Positions 51,273-62,103 are shown, numbered from the stretch's first letter. The stretch: DNA of 64,000 nt from Natrarchaeobaculum sulfurireducens (GCF_003430825.1 NZ_CP024047.1:2666001-2730000), one strand, 5' to 3'. Notes: generated by a model not told the origin, from the sequence alone. Numbers and translations: made by a program.

Positions 51273-52250
51273 CTAGAGACGGTCGATGATGGCCTGAGTG
51301 ACGTCCTCGGTCGATGCGTCACCGCCCAGATCGGGCGTTCGTGGCCCCTCCTCGAGCGTGGCTTCGACCGCCGACTCGACGGCTGCAGCCTCGTCGTCGT
51401 AGCCGAGGTACTCGAGCAACATGGCAGCGGAGATGATCGTCGCGGCGGGGTTGGCGACGCCCTCACCGGCGATGTCGGGGGCGGAACCGTGGACGGGTTC
51501 GAACAGGGCGCGCTCGGGACCGACGTTGGCGCTGGGGAGCAAGCCGAGTCCGCCGACGAGGCCGGCAGCGAGGTCCGAGAGGACGTCACCGGCCAGGTTC
51601 GGACAGACGACGACTTCGAACTGTGCCGGGTCGAGACAGACGTGGGTGGCAAAGGCGTCCATCAGCACCTCGTCGGTCTCGACACCGTTTTCCTCGGCGA
51701 CCTCGGCGACGGTGTCCCGGAAGAGGCCGTCCGTCTCGCGCATCACGTTCGCCTTGTGGGCAATCGTGAAGCCGTCGTAGTCGTCGGAGACGTAGTCGCA
51801 GGCGAACTCCGCGAGGTCGCGGGAGGCTGACTCCGTGACGACGCGAGTGAGCGTCGAGACGTCTTGGGTCAGCCGGTCTTCGTGACCAGCGTAGACCCCT
51901 TCGGTGTTCTCGCGGAGGAAGACGAGGTCCGTCTCGGGCCGAAGCGCGTCAACGCCGGGATACGCTTTCGCGGGACGAATGTTGACGAACGAGCCGACGG
52001 CCTCTCGCAGCGGGAGGATTACGTCTGCAGCCGTCTCGCCGACGGCACCGAACAGCGTCGCGTCAGCCGTCGCGGCGAGGTCGTAGGTCTCCTGCGGTAA
52101 CGGCTCGCCGGTCTCTTCGGCAACCGCATCGCCCGCGTCGGCCTCGACGAACTCGAACTCGAGATCGAGCGCGCGGAGGACGTCGACGGCCGCGGGAGTG
52201 ACTTCCTGTCCGATCCCATCGCCAGGGATGACGACGATTTCGTGTGTCAT
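51273..52250 (-). CDS. leuB: 3-isopropylmalate dehydrogenase
   Basis: 325 residues from the ATG at 52250. Signatures: [22 protein letters not shown], and [20 protein letters not shown] with the metal-binding Asp. It converts 3-isopropylmalate to 2-oxoisocaproate with NAD+. Last step-specific gene of the leucine locus, separated from leuD by a plus-strand CBS gene, so it has its own promoter (intergenic 52251-52377). Confidence 0.9.
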   Translation of the reverse strand: MTHEIVVIPGDGIGQEVTPAAVDVLRALDLEFEFVEADAGDAVAEETGEPLPQETYDLAATADATLFGAVGETAADVILPLREAVGSFVNIRPAKAYPGVDALRPETDLVFLRENTEGVYAGHEDRLTQDVSTLTRVVTESASRDLAEFACDYVSDDYDGFTIAHKANVMRETDGLFRDTVAEVAEENGVETDEVLMDAFATHVCLDPAQFEVVVCPNLAGDVLSDLAAGLVGGLGLLPSANVGPERALFEPVHGSAPDIAGEGVANPAATIISAAMLLEYLGYDDEAAAVESAVEATLEEGPRTPDLGGDASTEDVTQAIIDRL

Positions 52251-52377
52251 ACAGAGACGGTGACAGCGGGCGTCCGAAAGTGATTCGATTCCCGGTCCGC
52301 CTCGAGTCGGCCGTGGGTTCGCCGCAGGTCTCGCCCGGGTCACAAGAACGATACGCCACCCGTTCGTATCCTGTGAT

Positions 52378-52758
52378 ATGAACCCAGATACCAGGGTCCA
52401 GGTCGAAGACGTGATGTCGTCGCCGCTCGAGACGATCTCGAAAGACGCAACGGTCCAGGAGGCCGCCGAACGGATGTGTGACGAAGAAATCAGCGCGCTC
52501 GTCGTGACGACACACCCACCGTCGATCATCACCAGCACGGACGTCCTCGCGGTCGCCGCCGAGAATCAAACTGCAGGGGACGTGTCGGTGACCGACGTGA
52601 TGACGGAGTCGGTCGAAACCGTTCCGCCGGACATCTACGTAGAGGAGGTCGCCGCAATGATGACTACGTTCGGGATCAAACACCTGCCGGTGACGAACGA
52701 AGACGACGAGTACGTCGGAATGATCTCCTCGACGGACGTGACCGCACAGCTGTCCTGA
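52378..52758 (+). CDS. CBS-domain pair protein
   Basis: 126 residues made of two CBS domains ([20 protein letters not shown] and [20 protein letters not shown], with [20 protein letters not shown]). Probable adenine-nucleotide sensor. The transcript is leaderless or nearly so. Encoded opposite the leu genes, so co-function is only suggested. Confidence 0.85.
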   Translation: MNPDTRVQVEDVMSSPLETISKDATVQEAAERMCDEEISALVVTTHPPSIITSTDVLAVAAENQTAGDVSVTDVMTESVETVPPDIYVEEVAAMMTTFGIKHLPVTNEDDEYVGMISSTDVTAQLS

Positions 52759-52791
52759 TCGGAACGCTGAAAAGCGACCCAGAACGAAGCG

Positions 52792-53433
52792 CTACTCGGC
52801 TTCCGGAATCGCCGACGCCGGAACGTACGGCAGCTCCTCGGCTTTCTTTCGCACTTCGCCGGCGTTGGACTTCATCAGCGCCGTCGTGTCCCAGACACCC
52901 TCGACGAGCGCCTTGCGCTGGGCGTCGTCGACGGTGACGTCGATCGTGGTGTCGCCGTACGTAACCGTCTCGGCTTCGACGTCGATCTCGAGTTCGCCGT
53001 CGGGGTTCTCGTCGACCCACGACTGGAGGTCCTCGATCGTCTCGCTGTCGGCGGTGACGGTCGGGATGCCAAGGGCGAGACAGTTGCCCGCGAAGATCTC
53101 GGCGAAGCTCTCGCCGATGATCGCGTCGATCCCCCAGCGCATCAGTGCCTGCGGGGCGTGCTCACGGGAAGAGCCACAGCCGAAGTTGCTGTTGACGACC
53201 ATGACCGACGAGTCCTGGAACCGATCCTCGTTCATCGGGTGGGCTTTCTGGTTGTCGTCGTCGTCGAACCGCAGGTCGAAGAACGCGAACTCACCGAGCC
53301 CGTCGAAGGTGACGACCTTCATGAACCGGGCGGGGATGATCTGGTCGGTGTCGATGTCGTTGCCCCGGATTGGGATCCCTGAACCGGAGACGGAGTCTAC
53401 CTCGGGGATCTCAACCTCGTTGTCGCCACTCAT
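52792..53433 (-). CDS. leuD: 3-isopropylmalate dehydratase small subunit
   Basis: 213 residues. Swivelling domain motifs [15 protein letters not shown] and [18 protein letters not shown] (substrate-binding SSREH). It forms the isomerase with LeuC, encoded immediately upstream (ATGA overlap at 53430-53433). Confidence 0.9.
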   Translation of the reverse strand: MSGDNEVEIPEVDSVSGSGIPIRGNDIDTDQIIPARFMKVVTFDGLGEFAFFDLRFDDDDNQKAHPMNEDRFQDSSVMVVNSNFGCGSSREHAPQALMRWGIDAIIGESFAEIFAGNCLALGIPTVTADSETIEDLQSWVDENPDGELEIDVEAETVTYGDTTIDVTVDDAQRKALVEGVWDTTALMKSNAGEVRKKAEELPYVPASAIPEAE

Positions 53434-54851
53434 GCGGTCTGCACCTCCTTCAGTTCGCGCACGTCAGTAACCTCTCCGGTGACCGCCGCCGCGGCGACCA
53501 TCTGTGGGTTCATCAGAACGGTGCGGCCGTCCTTGCTGCCCTGTCGGCCGACGAAGTTCCGGTTCGAAGAGGAGGCACTTGCCTCATCGCCCTCGAGTTG
53601 ATCTTCGTTCATGCCGAGACACATCGAACAGCCGGCGTTGCGCCACTCGAAGCCGGCGTCTTCGAAGATTGCTTTCAGACCCTCTTCCTCGGCAGCACGC
53701 TGGACGCGCTGGCTGCCGGGGACGACCAGCGCACGGACGTCGCCATCGACCTGCCGACCGTCGACGATCTCGGCGGCCCGACGCAGGTCGGACAGACGAG
53801 CGTTCGTACACGAGCCGAGGAACGCGACGTCGATCTCGTAGCCCGCCATCGTCTCGCCGGGCTCGACGCGCATATGTTCCTGGGCGCGCCGGGCGGTGTC
53901 CTGTTTCTCCTCGGGCAGCGCTTCGGGAGCAGGGATCGGCTCGGTGACGCCGACGCCCTGACCGGGCGTGGTTCCCCACGTGACGACCGGCTCGAGTTCG
54001 CTCGCGTCGATGGTAACGACGTCGTCGTACTCGGCGTCGTCGTCGGAGCGGATCGCCTCCCAGTAGGGTTTGAGTTCGTCGAACTTCTCGGGGTTCTCCT
54101 GGAAGTAATCGGTCCCTTCGAGCCACTCGTAGGTGGTCTCGTCGGGATTGACGTAGCCCGCTCGGGCACCACCTTCGATCGACATGTTACAGATCGACAT
54201 GCGACCTTCCATACTCAGGTCCTCGATCGCGGAGCCGGCGTACTCGTAGACGTAGCCGACGCCGCCTTCGGTCCCGAGTCGGCGGATGATCTCGAGGATG
54301 ACGTCTTTCGCCTCGACGCCCTCGCCGAGTTCGCCGTCGACCTGGATCTTGCGGACCTTCTGTTTCTCCATCGCGACGGTGCCCGTCGCGAGCACGTCCC
54401 GGATCTGGCTGGTGCCGATCCCGAACGCGAGCGCGCCGAACGCGCCGTGGGTCGAGGTGTGGCTGTCACCACAGACGATCGTTTTGCCGGGCTGGGTGAG
54501 TCCTTGCTCCGGACCGACGACGTGAACGATGCCCTGGTCGCCCGAGTTCGGATCCGAGAACTCGATACCCGCCTCTCGGACGTTTTCCTCGAGTTCGGAC
54601 ATCATCTCCTCGGCCGCGTCCTCCTCGTAGGGACGGGACTGGTCGGCCGTTGGGATGATGTGATCGACCGTCGCGTGGGTCAGTTTCGGATAGGCGACCT
54701 CGAGGTTGCGCTCTCTGAGCATCCCGAACGCCTGTGGACTGGTGACCTCGTGGATGAGGTGAAGGCCGACGAACAGCTGGTCCTGCCCGGTCGGCAGCGT
54801 CGTCACCGTGTGGCGGTCCCAGACCTTGTCGTACAGGGTTCGCTCACTCAT
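53430..54851 (-). CDS. leuC: 3-isopropylmalate dehydratase large subunit
   Basis: 473 residues. Aconitase-type [4Fe-4S] ligands in [18 protein letters not shown] and [29 protein letters not shown] is the substrate-binding region. It isomerises 2- to 3-isopropylmalate. ATGA-coupled at both ends. Confidence 0.9.
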   Translation of the reverse strand: MSERTLYDKVWDRHTVTTLPTGQDQLFVGLHLIHEVTSPQAFGMLRERNLEVAYPKLTHATVDHIIPTADQSRPYEEDAAEEMMSELEENVREAGIEFSDPNSGDQGIVHVVGPEQGLTQPGKTIVCGDSHTSTHGAFGALAFGIGTSQIRDVLATGTVAMEKQKVRKIQVDGELGEGVEAKDVILEIIRRLGTEGGVGYVYEYAGSAIEDLSMEGRMSICNMSIEGGARAGYVNPDETTYEWLEGTDYFQENPEKFDELKPYWEAIRSDDDAEYDDVVTIDASELEPVVTWGTTPGQGVGVTEPIPAPEALPEEKQDTARRAQEHMRVEPGETMAGYEIDVAFLGSCTNARLSDLRRAAEIVDGRQVDGDVRALVVPGSQRVQRAAEEEGLKAIFEDAGFEWRNAGCSMCLGMNEDQLEGDEASASSSNRNFVGRQGSKDGRTVLMNPQMVAAAAVTGEVTDVRELKEVQTA

Positions 54852-55111
54852 TCTTGGTCCTCTACGCCGCTCGCTCGACCGCGTTCGAAGACGCGGTTTG
54901 CGTCGTCAGCGTCGTGTGGCGGCGTGTGGTCTACGTCGGCCATCGTTCGGGTCGGTTTCGTCGCTGTGTGACCGGTGTCGTCAGTCGCAGCCGGCTCACC
55001 GCCGTCTGCGGCGACGGTCGGCCCGCGACTGAACAGCCGTCCAGCCGTCTCACCCGTATACGGGTTCGTGTGGCTGACGTCTGCGATCGTGTCGGTTGTG
55101 TCGTCTGTCAT
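54848..55111 (-). CDS. Small disordered repeat protein in the leu/ilv operon (87 aa)
   Basis: 87 residues made of two copies of one motif. [22 protein letters not shown] (residues about 9-30) and [22 protein letters not shown] (about 57-78) share ADV-HT-P...A-R-F-RG. A Thr/Gly-rich linker joins them. It lies between ilvC and leuC and is coupled to leuC by ATGA. No known family; perhaps a regulatory or scaffolding peptide of the pathway. Confidence 0.65.
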   Translation of the reverse strand: MTDDTTDTIADVSHTNPYTGETAGRLFSRGPTVAADGGEPAATDDTGHTATKPTRTMADVDHTPPHDADDANRVFERGRASGVEDQE

Positions 55112-55134
55112 TGTGTCGTAGCTCGTGTAATCGA

Positions 55135-56187
55135 TCAGTCGTCCGCCTGCACTTGGACGGACTCGTCTTCAGTTGCCGCGTCGTCGTCGGCCCACGAGAA
55201 CAGGTCACGTAGTCGTTCGCCGACCTCCTCGATCTCGTGGTTCTGTTCGGCCTGGCGAAGCTGGCTGTAGGTCGGTCGGCCGGCCTGGTTCTCGAGGATC
55301 CACTCGCGGGCGAACTCGCCGTTCTGGACTTCCTCGAGGACTTCGTCCATGTTCTCACGGACGGTCTCGTCGACGATGCGCTCGCCGCGGGTGAGGCCGC
55401 CGTATTCGGCCGTATCGGAGACGGAGTTCCACATCTCCATGTTCCCGCCTTCGTACATCAGGTCGACGATGAGTTTGAGCTCGTTGAGACACTCGAAGTA
55501 GGCGATCTCGGGGCTGTAGCCCGCATCGACTAGCGCCTCGTAGCCGTGTTTGACGAGTGCCGTGACGCCGCCACAGAGGACGGCCTGCTCGCCGAAGAGG
55601 TCGGACTCGACTTCCTCCTGGAACGTCGTCTCGATGACGCCCGCGCGGGCACAGCCGATCGCCTTCGCGTACGCGAGGGAACGCTCTTCAGCGTCGCCGG
55701 TCACGTCCTGATAGATCGCCATCAGGCCGGGGGTCCCTTCGTCGTTCTCGTAGTTCCGGCGGACGAGGTGGCCCGGGCTCTTCGGTGCGACCATCGTCAC
55801 GTCGACGTCCTCGGGCGGCGTGATCTGGTTGTAGTGGATGTTCAGTCCGTGGGCGAACTGCAGCGTGTCGCCGGCCTCGAGGTTGGGTTCGATCGCGTTC
55901 TCGTAGACGTCCGCCTGGACGGTGTCGGGGACGAGCACGGAGACGTAACTCGCCTGCGAGACGGCGTCGGCGGGCGTCGTGACCGTGAGACCGTCTGCTT
56001 CCGCGGCCGAGCGCGACGAGGAGTCCTCGCGCAGGCCGACGACCACGTCAACGCCGCTTTCGTGGAGATTGAGCGCGTGGGCGTGGCCCTGGCTGCCGTA
56101 GCCGAGCACGGCTACCGTGTCGTCGTCGAGCGTCGATACGTCTGCGTCGTCGTCGTAGTAGATCGGAGTGGTGAATTCGTCAGTCAT
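55135..56187 (-). CDS. ilvC: Ketol-acid reductoisomerase
   Basis: 350 residues. NADP-binding Rossmann motif [27 protein letters not shown], and the C-terminal knotted helical domain ([20 protein letters not shown]). It makes dihydroxyacids for Val/Ile/Leu synthesis. It overlaps the end of ilvN by eight bases. A 60-residue polar tail ends it. Confidence 0.9.
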   Translation of the reverse strand: MTDEFTTPIYYDDDADVSTLDDDTVAVLGYGSQGHAHALNLHESGVDVVVGLREDSSSRSAAEADGLTVTTPADAVSQASYVSVLVPDTVQADVYENAIEPNLEAGDTLQFAHGLNIHYNQITPPEDVDVTMVAPKSPGHLVRRNYENDEGTPGLMAIYQDVTGDAEERSLAYAKAIGCARAGVIETTFQEEVESDLFGEQAVLCGGVTALVKHGYEALVDAGYSPEIAYFECLNELKLIVDLMYEGGNMEMWNSVSDTAEYGGLTRGERIVDETVRENMDEVLEEVQNGEFAREWILENQAGRPTYSQLRQAEQNHEIEEVGERLRDLFSWADDDAATEDESVQVQADD

Positions 56188-56851
56188 CGTCTGCTGGTTG
56201 GGTATAGGAGTCTTGTTTCGCCGCTTCGGCGGACGTTACGCTCGCTTCGGCGGGGGACGGACCGGTCGTCTCGTCGGTTCCTCGAGCTAGCGCCGTCGTC
56301 CCGGTTCGGGAAATCTCGCGGATACCGAACTGGCCGAACGTCTCGATCGCCGCATCGATCTTCTGGCGCGAGCCGGTAACCTCGAACGTCGCCGTCTCAG
56401 GACTCGAGTCGACGGTCTTCGCACCGTACATGTCCGCGACGGCAGCGACCTGATCCGGTCGTTCGGCGTCGACTTTGATCAACGCCAGTTCGCGGCGCAT
56501 CGCGTTCGGCTCGAGTTCGTGGACCGAGACTACCGGAACCAACTTTCGGAGCTGTTTTTTGATCTGGTCGATTCCCGGGTCGGGCTCTTCGACGACGAGC
56601 GTGATTCGTGCACGCGCATCGTCCTGGGTCGGCCCGACGGTGAGGCTCTCGATGTTGAACTGCCGCCTCGAGAACAGCCCCGAGACGTCAGAGAGCACGC
56701 CGGGTTCGTGTTCGACGAGCGCCGAGATGACGGTCCGGCGCGGGTCCTGTCTCGCCTCGACTTCGGGGTCGATGCGAATCCCCTGGGTGTTACGTCGACC
56801 CACGGGAGCCTGTCGTTGTTCCGGTGGTGGGCCCTCGAGTCCGCGCTTCAT
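56180..56851 (-). CDS. ilvN: Acetolactate synthase regulatory subunit
   Basis: 223 residues from the ATG at 56851 ([14 protein letters not shown]). ACT domain [20 protein letters not shown] followed by [13 protein letters not shown], then the second ACT-like half. It mediates valine feedback on IlvB, its ATGA-coupled partner. The frame runs on upstream of 56851, but that part overlaps ilvB and is non-coding in character. Confidence 0.9.
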   Translation of the reverse strand: MKRGLEGPPPEQRQAPVGRRNTQGIRIDPEVEARQDPRRTVISALVEHEPGVLSDVSGLFSRRQFNIESLTVGPTQDDARARITLVVEEPDPGIDQIKKQLRKLVPVVSVHELEPNAMRRELALIKVDAERPDQVAAVADMYGAKTVDSSPETATFEVTGSRQKIDAAIETFGQFGIREISRTGTTALARGTDETTGPSPAEASVTSAEAAKQDSYTQPADDD

Positions 56852-58665
56852 AGCTGATCCTCCGTCAGTGCGAACTGTGCGTTGTCGCCGCCGCTTGGCA
56901 CCATCGGGTAGACGTTCGCCTCGGGATCGATGTGGACGTCGATCACCGACGGGCCGTCGTACGCAATCGCGGCCTCGATGGTGTCTGCGACCTCGTCGTA
57001 TTCGTCGATTCGGAAGCCCTGTGCGCCGAACGCCTCGGCGAGCTTGTCGAACTCGGGCATCCAGTTGTAGTCCGAGGCGGCGTGACGGCCCTCGAAGAAG
57101 GCATCTTGCCACTGTCGGACCATGCCGATGTACTCGTTGTTGAGTACGGCGACGGTGATGTCTAAGTTCTCGCGAACGGCCACCGAAAGCCCCTGTAGTG
57201 TCATCAGGAACGAGCCGTCGCCGTCGATACAGACGACCTCCTGATCGTCGTCGGCCGCGAGGCGGGCCCCGATTGCCGCGGGCAATCCGTAGCCCATCGT
57301 TCCGAGGCCGTGACTCGAGACCCACGTCCGGGGCTCGGTGTACGTCCAGTACTGCCAGGCCCACATCTGGTGTTGGCCGACGCCGGTCGTGACGATCGCT
57401 CGGTCGCTCGTCGCTTCGTCTAACGCCTCGACGACGAACTCCGGCTGGACCGGCTCGTCCTCGGGTGCCTGGTAGGTCATCGGGTACTCGGATTTCCACT
57501 GCTGGCACTGGGCGCGCCACTTCGTCGCCTGTGGCGACTCGTCGACGGCCTCGGCGAGCTGGGAGACGACGGTTTCTGCGTCGCCCACGAGCGGGTAGTC
57601 CGCGTGGATGTTCTTGCTAATCTCGGCGGGGTCGATGTCCACGTGGATGACCTCCGCGTCGGGAGCGAACGTCGGGATGCCGCCGGTCAAACGGTCGTCG
57701 AACCGGGTGCCGATCCCGATCAGCGTATCGCACATCGAGATCGCCATATTTGCATAGCCCGTGCCGTGCATCCCCGCTCCCTCGAGCGAGAGTTCGTGGT
57801 CTTCGGGGAACGCGCCGGTGCCGGGCATCGTCGTGATGACTGGGATCTCGTGTTCGATGGCGAACTCCCGACAGGCGTCGCTGGCGTCGCCTTTGATGAC
57901 GCCGCCGCCGAGCAACAACACCGGACGCTGTGCGTTCTCGATGCGTTCGGCCGCGGCCGCGAGGATCTCCGGATCGGCTCGCTCCTGGACGTGGTAAGTG
58001 TCCGGTGTCTTCGGCTCGTCGGGTTCGCGGTCAGTCTCGCCGTTCGTGACGTCCTTTGGCAGATCGACGAGCGTCGGTCCCGGTCGCCCTTCGCGAGCGA
58101 GCGCGAACGCTTCGCTGACGTCGGTGCCGACGCGGTCGGGATCGCTCGAGAAGGTGTTATCCTTCGTGACCGGGGTCGTGACACCCGTGGTGTCGGTCTC
58201 CTGGAACGCGTCGTTGCCGACGAACTCGGTTGGGACCTGCCCGGTGAGGGCGATCATCGGATCCGAGTCCATATCGGCGTCCGCGAGTCCCGTAACGAGG
58301 TTCGTCGCGCCCGGTCCGGACGTCGCGAGACAGACGCCCGGATCGCCCGAGACGATCCCGTAGGCGTCGGCCGCGTGAGAAGCACCCTGCTCGTGGGCCA
58401 TCGTCACGTGGTAGATGTCCGAATCGTAGAGCACGTCGTAGACGGGCATGATCGCTCCGCCCTGAACGCCGAAGGCGTACTCGACGCCCGCGTTCTCGAG
58501 TGCGCGAACGACGGACTCGGCGCCCGTGGTGACGGGCCCCGACTCCGCGTCGTCGGCGCTCGAGTCGGCCTCGGTGGCCGCCTCAGGGGTGGCGCTGTCG
58601 TCGATGTGTTCGTCGTCCTGTTCGTCAGTCTCCGTCGGTGTGACCGATGCTGCGCGTTCGCTCAT
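56848..58665 (-). CDS. ilvB: Acetolactate synthase catalytic subunit
   Basis: 605 residues. ThDP enzyme with catalytic Glu in MAHEQGASHAADAYG and ThDP/Mg motif CIDGDGSFLMTLQ...NNEYIGM. An extra acidic N-terminal extension of about 45 residues precedes the core. It condenses pyruvate or 2-oxobutyrate. First gene of the ilvBNC-orf87-leuCD operon, with ribosome-binding site GGGGGAG before the ATG. Confidence 0.9.
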   Translation of the reverse strand: MSERAASVTPTETDEQDDEHIDDSATPEAATEADSSADDAESGPVTTGAESVVRALENAGVEYAFGVQGGAIMPVYDVLYDSDIYHVTMAHEQGASHAADAYGIVSGDPGVCLATSGPGATNLVTGLADADMDSDPMIALTGQVPTEFVGNDAFQETDTTGVTTPVTKDNTFSSDPDRVGTDVSEAFALAREGRPGPTLVDLPKDVTNGETDREPDEPKTPDTYHVQERADPEILAAAAERIENAQRPVLLLGGGVIKGDASDACREFAIEHEIPVITTMPGTGAFPEDHELSLEGAGMHGTGYANMAISMCDTLIGIGTRFDDRLTGGIPTFAPDAEVIHVDIDPAEISKNIHADYPLVGDAETVVSQLAEAVDESPQATKWRAQCQQWKSEYPMTYQAPEDEPVQPEFVVEALDEATSDRAIVTTGVGQHQMWAWQYWTYTEPRTWVSSHGLGTMGYGLPAAIGARLAADDDQEVVCIDGDGSFLMTLQGLSVAVRENLDITVAVLNNEYIGMVRQWQDAFFEGRHAASDYNWMPEFDKLAEAFGAQGFRIDEYDEVADTIEAAIAYDGPSVIDVHIDPEANVYPMVPSGGDNAQFALTEDQL

Positions 58666-58982
58666 CGATACTCCCCCGCACTGTCGCGGGCTGTGGTATG
58701 TCGGTCTGGTGTCATCTGCTGGGTTGCATATCTCTCTGAAAACGATGCGGCAAGTCCGGACCGAGGTCGATGGAGTACAGGATATGGGGCGGTTACGCCC
58801 CTACAATACGAATCGAAGCGAACGCGCCGCTGTCGGAGCCACCGGGGCGAACCGACAGTCGAGCGCGGGACGTCATTAGTTGTGACGTAGCTCCCTCGAG
58901 TCATATAACTGTTGTGAGTCTGGCCGGGGCTCGAGTGCCGTAGCCGGTGCTCGCGAACGGTGGCGAACGGAGCGGGCATCGG
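58666..58982 (-). promoter_or_regulatory. ilvB leader region
   Basis: 317 bases between leuA and ilvB. A TATA box (TTATATGA, minus strand, about 58902-58909) implies a leader of about 210 nt, long for haloarchaea. It contains hairpins CTGTCGG/CCGACAG and GGGGCG/CGCCCC. A 16-codon mini-ORF (MTPDRHTTARDSAGEYR) ends in ATGA with the ilvB start. Leader-based control is possible but unproven. Confidence 0.45.
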
Positions 58983-60216
58983 TTAGACGCGCACCTCCTC
59001 TCGTTCGGTCTGGCGTTCGACGCCAGCCTCTTTCGCGAACCGCTCTAGGTGGTCGACGGTGACGCGTCGTTTCTCCGCGCCGTAGTCTTTGACGCGTCGC
59101 GTGACCGCACGGATCTCCTCGTCGGTGGGCGCAAAGCCCAGCTCGTGGAGGCGTTCGCGAACCGAGTGGGTCCCGGTGTGTTTGCCCAGGATCAGGCGGC
59201 GTTCGGCACCGACCATCTCCGGAGTCATCACGCCGGGTTCGAACGTATCGGAGTTTTCGATGACGCCAGCGGCGTGGATGCCGCTCTCGTGTGAGAACGC
59301 GTTGTCGCCGACGACGGGCTTGTTACCCGGCGTGGCCATCCCGCTTTTGTCCTCGACGATCTCCGACAGTTCCGTGATGCGAGTCGTGTCGATCCCCGTG
59401 TCGGTCTGATAGAGCGACTCGACGGCCATCACGAACTCCTCGTAGGCGGCGTTCCCTGCACGCTCGCCGATGGAGTTGACCGACACCTGCGCCTGGTCTG
59501 CACCCGCTTCGATGCCAGCCAGTGCGTTGGCGGTGGCCAGCCCGAAGTCGTCGTGGGCGTGGACGTCGATCCGCGCGTCGGTGTGGGCACAGACCTTCTC
59601 GATCATCGCCGCAAACCGAGTGGGGGTCGCGACGCCACAGGTATCGGGAATGTTGATCCAGTCGACTCCGACCTCGGTGACCGCTTCGATCACGTCGATC
59701 AGGAACTGCTCGTCGGTTCGCGTCGCGTCCATCGGCGAGAACATGCAGGTCACGTCCGCCGCTTTGACGCGTTCGACCGACTCGACTGCGCGCTGTACGA
59801 CCTCGTCTCGCGTGGCGTGCATCGAATCCTCGATCTGGACGTCGCTGGTGGACACGAACGTATGCACCATCTCGACACCGGAATCCAGTGCCGCTTCGAT
59901 GTCCTTGTCGACGACGCGGGCTAACCCACAAGTAGTCGCCGACGTCGAGGAAGCGATATCACGTACGGCCTCGAACTCCGCGTCGGAGTTGACGGGGAAC
60001 CCAGCTTCGATGACGTGGGTACCCATGTCGTCCAGAATCGCGGCGATCTGGCGCTTATCGTCGTACGAGAACGAAGTTCCGGGTGACTGTTCACCATCCC
60101 GGAGGGTGGTATCGAAGACACGTGCTGACTCTATTTCGTCAGTGGAATCTAACGTGCCCTGGAAGAACTCGACCCCCCTGACTGGTGTCAGAGGACGGGT
60201 TGTCTTGTGAAGACAT
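58983..60216 (-). CDS. leuA: 2-isopropylmalate synthase, start unresolved (frame change near 60195)
   Basis: The conserved protein is clear: FDTTLRDGEQSPGTSF, catalytic/metal HAHDDFG, and C-terminal GKHTGTHSVRERL. It starts the leucine branch from 2-oxoisovalerate and acetyl-CoA. The reading frame entering at PVRGVEFFQG has no nearby ATG, GTG or TTG. The only well-placed start, ATG at 60216 (26 bases from a TATA box), is one frame off. Dropping one C near 60197 would give MSSQDN joined to RPLTPVRGVEFF. So an indel, an assembly error or a +1 frameshift is needed. Confidence 0.8.
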
Positions 60217-60243
60217 TGTATCAGAACCCGACGGGCGACGTTG

Positions 60244-60251
60244 TATATAAA
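60244..60251 (-). promoter_or_regulatory. TATA box of leuA
   Basis: TTTATATA (minus strand) about 28 bases upstream of the ATG at 60216, so the leuA transcript should be leaderless from that ATG. Confidence 0.6.
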
Positions 60252-60323
60252 TCTGACGCTGCGCAGAGCAACGACGGTTGGATCTGTGTGCCACGTAACG
60301 ACACAGTCAGTCGAAAACCGCAC

Positions 60324-60670
60324 GACATCAACGACCTATTATAGTAAATATGTATTGATATCATACTGGTCCGGTCGGCTCGGAGCTGTCACGCATCGCA
60401 CCATATCGGTCGATTTGGTCCCTCGAGACCGGGTCAATCAGGTCGCGCGCACCTCGGGCGCGGACGATCGTGGACGAACGGCCATTTGAGGTGATCCCTG
60501 TCGGTTATTTTCGACCATTTGAACACTATATCGGGATTTGGGAGACAATCATCCATCGTGCCTGGCGAAAATTCGCGGATCGACCGCCTGCAGCCGGGCT
60601 CGAGGAGACGAAAGCGGTGACGAATTTAGTGTAGGGTGCTTTACACGCCGTCGTGGTAGGGCCGGCCACA
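60324..60670. other. Intergenic region
   Basis: 347 bases, partly AT-rich (about 60330-60360), with no gene. A small inverted repeat (GTGTA ... TACAC, about 60630-60650) lies upstream of the truncated ferritin-like gene. Confidence 0.4.
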
Positions 60671-60769
60671 ATGCCGACTGACGAGATCACCGACCTCCTG
60701 ACGGAAGCGTACCTCGACGAATTCGAGACCGTGATGAACGATACGAGATTGACCTCCTCCCGCGCCTGA
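60671..60769 (+). pseudogene. 5' fragment of a ferritin-like gene, cut by an IS-type element
   Basis: The first about 23 codons (MPTDEITDLLTEAYLDEFET, VMN) match the N-terminus of haloarchaeal ferritin-like/DUF proteins. At 60749 the palindromic end of an IS200/IS605-type element begins and the frame stops at 60769. The remainder of the gene is not found in the window. Confidence 0.45.
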
Positions 60770-61240
60770 AGACGCGGGAATCCGCGAAGCGGAGTTCAAG
60801 GTTGCGCGTTTCCTCGGTGGCGAAGTACGCTTTCGCGTCCCACGTCGACGGTCGCCGTCCAGTTGTGACCAAGGACGTGCGTTGCAGCGCGTCTAGCCCG
60901 GCCAAACGGGCCTTCCGTCCGACACTCGGTCGGCGTTTCGACGCGACGAATACCGGCCGTCGCTCCACGGCGGGATATTCAGCCCGCACGGTACCACGAT
61001 TCGCGTCACCCAAAGTCTGGCGGAATCGAAGATTCCGCTGCCCTCGCGGAACTGGGTTCCGCTTAGTGTTACGTCGTGGACTGGTTCGATCGGATTTGTT
61101 ACCACGTGAGAAGTCACGGCGAAGCCGTAGTGCCGTCGAAGACGGCGTTTCTCAACATGGGAACTCCGGTACTGCCGTTTACGGGATACAGCCCAATCAA
61201 GCTTACGCGCGTATCCACGGCCTTCAGGCCGTGGCATTGC
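60749..61240 (-). mobile_element. PATE-like element A (IS200/IS605-derived)
   Basis: One end is a TTGACC plus hairpin TCCCGCG/CGCGGGA (60758-60779). The other end is a perfect hairpin CCACGGCC-TTCA-GGCCGTGG (61215-61234) followed by the word GTGGATACGCGC on the minus strand. The same two end types bound element B in the opposite orientation. About 490 bp, no intact ORF. It fits the non-autonomous palindrome-associated elements of haloarchaea. Confidence 0.55.
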
Positions 61241-61541
61241 GCTGCTCCGCCTGTAACAACTGCAACGGTGTGCACACTGATCGCCAGGCGGATCGGCGAG
61301 GTGGTGCGAACTGACGTGCAGTGACTACGATATCAGACAGAACTCAGTGAAAAGCATTCGCCGGACGGGAGCGGCGAATGTTTACACTATCCGGCAGTAC
61401 GAGACTGCGATCGGCACTGAGACAGCGGTCCGTACGACCTCGTCCTCGAGCATCAAGCCAGTAACGTTCCACGAACGGGACCCGATAGTTTCACTCTCGA
61501 TGAGAGGAACGTTTTTGCCGTCCCGCTCTAAGGAAGGCCAC

Positions 61542-61832
61542 ATGAGCGACTTCGACCTCGATCTCCGGACGGTCGAGGAACACATCGACGAGGAACTCGA
61601 GATCGAAGGTAGCATCATCCTGGACGTCCTCGACGGGTCGACACCGGCCGAGGAGTGGCTCGAAGCGATCTCGAAGGGGAACGTACTCGTCCTCGCCGTC
61701 GACGGCGAGGTCAACGAACTGGCAGCCGGTTTCGCACGCGACGTCAAGGAGTCGGGCGGGAACCTGATCCACTTTCGGGGATTCCTGCTGGTTACGCCGC
61801 CTGGTGTCGACGTCGACACCGGCCGATTGTAG
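61542..61832 (+). CDS. DUF5779 family protein
   Basis: 96 residues from the ATG at 61542 (MSDFDLDLRTVEEHIDEELE). It matches the small haloarchaeal DUF5779 family, with VLDGSTPAEEWLEAI, NVLVLAVDGEVNELA and GFLLVTPPGVDVDTGRL. Function unknown. It lies between IS-type remnants but appears intact. Confidence 0.75.
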   Translation: MSDFDLDLRTVEEHIDEELEIEGSIILDVLDGSTPAEEWLEAISKGNVLVLAVDGEVNELAAGFARDVKESGGNLIHFRGFLLVTPPGVDVDTGRL

Positions 61833-61921
61833 CGTCGAACAGCGTCGGGTAGCGTCGAACAACGGCCGACGACGTTCGTCCGCTCGAAGGTCGACACGTT
61901 GCTCCGAGACCGTCGGTTCGG

Positions 61922-61955
61922 CTTGACATTCTCCCCGCGCTGAAGCGCGAGGTTT
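61922..61955 (+). repeat. Solitary IS605-type end hairpin
   Basis: TTGACATTCTCCCCGCGCTG followed by AAGCGCGAGG is the same end type as at 60749 and 62702. It abuts the 3' break of the ferritin-like (DUF892) fragment. Confidence 0.45.
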
Positions 61956-61970
61956 TGCGCCTGCTCATCC

Positions 61971-62103
61971 CATAATCGAACTGCTCGCACATCTCCGACA
62001 GCGTCTCGAGTACGTCCTGTTCTTCCCGTAGCGTTCCCTCGAGCACGTCGGCGACGTCATCGAGTCCAAGCTGGTCGGCCATCGAAATAAGCCCGCTATC
62101 GAA
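61971..62103 (-). pseudogene. DUF892/ferritin-like gene fragment
   Basis: On the minus strand the frame reads FDSGLISMADQLGLDDVADV and LEGTLREEQDVLETLSEM followed by CEQFDYGM. This is the characteristic C-terminal helix pair of DUF892 (YciF-like) ferritin-like proteins. Both ends are lost at palindromic element ends (61922-61955 and about 62128). A decayed fragment. Confidence 0.5.

Noticed and set aside
60217-60323. N-terminal extension of leuA to an ATG at 60323
   Set aside because: It would cross the TATA box and adds residues unlike any LeuA N-terminus.
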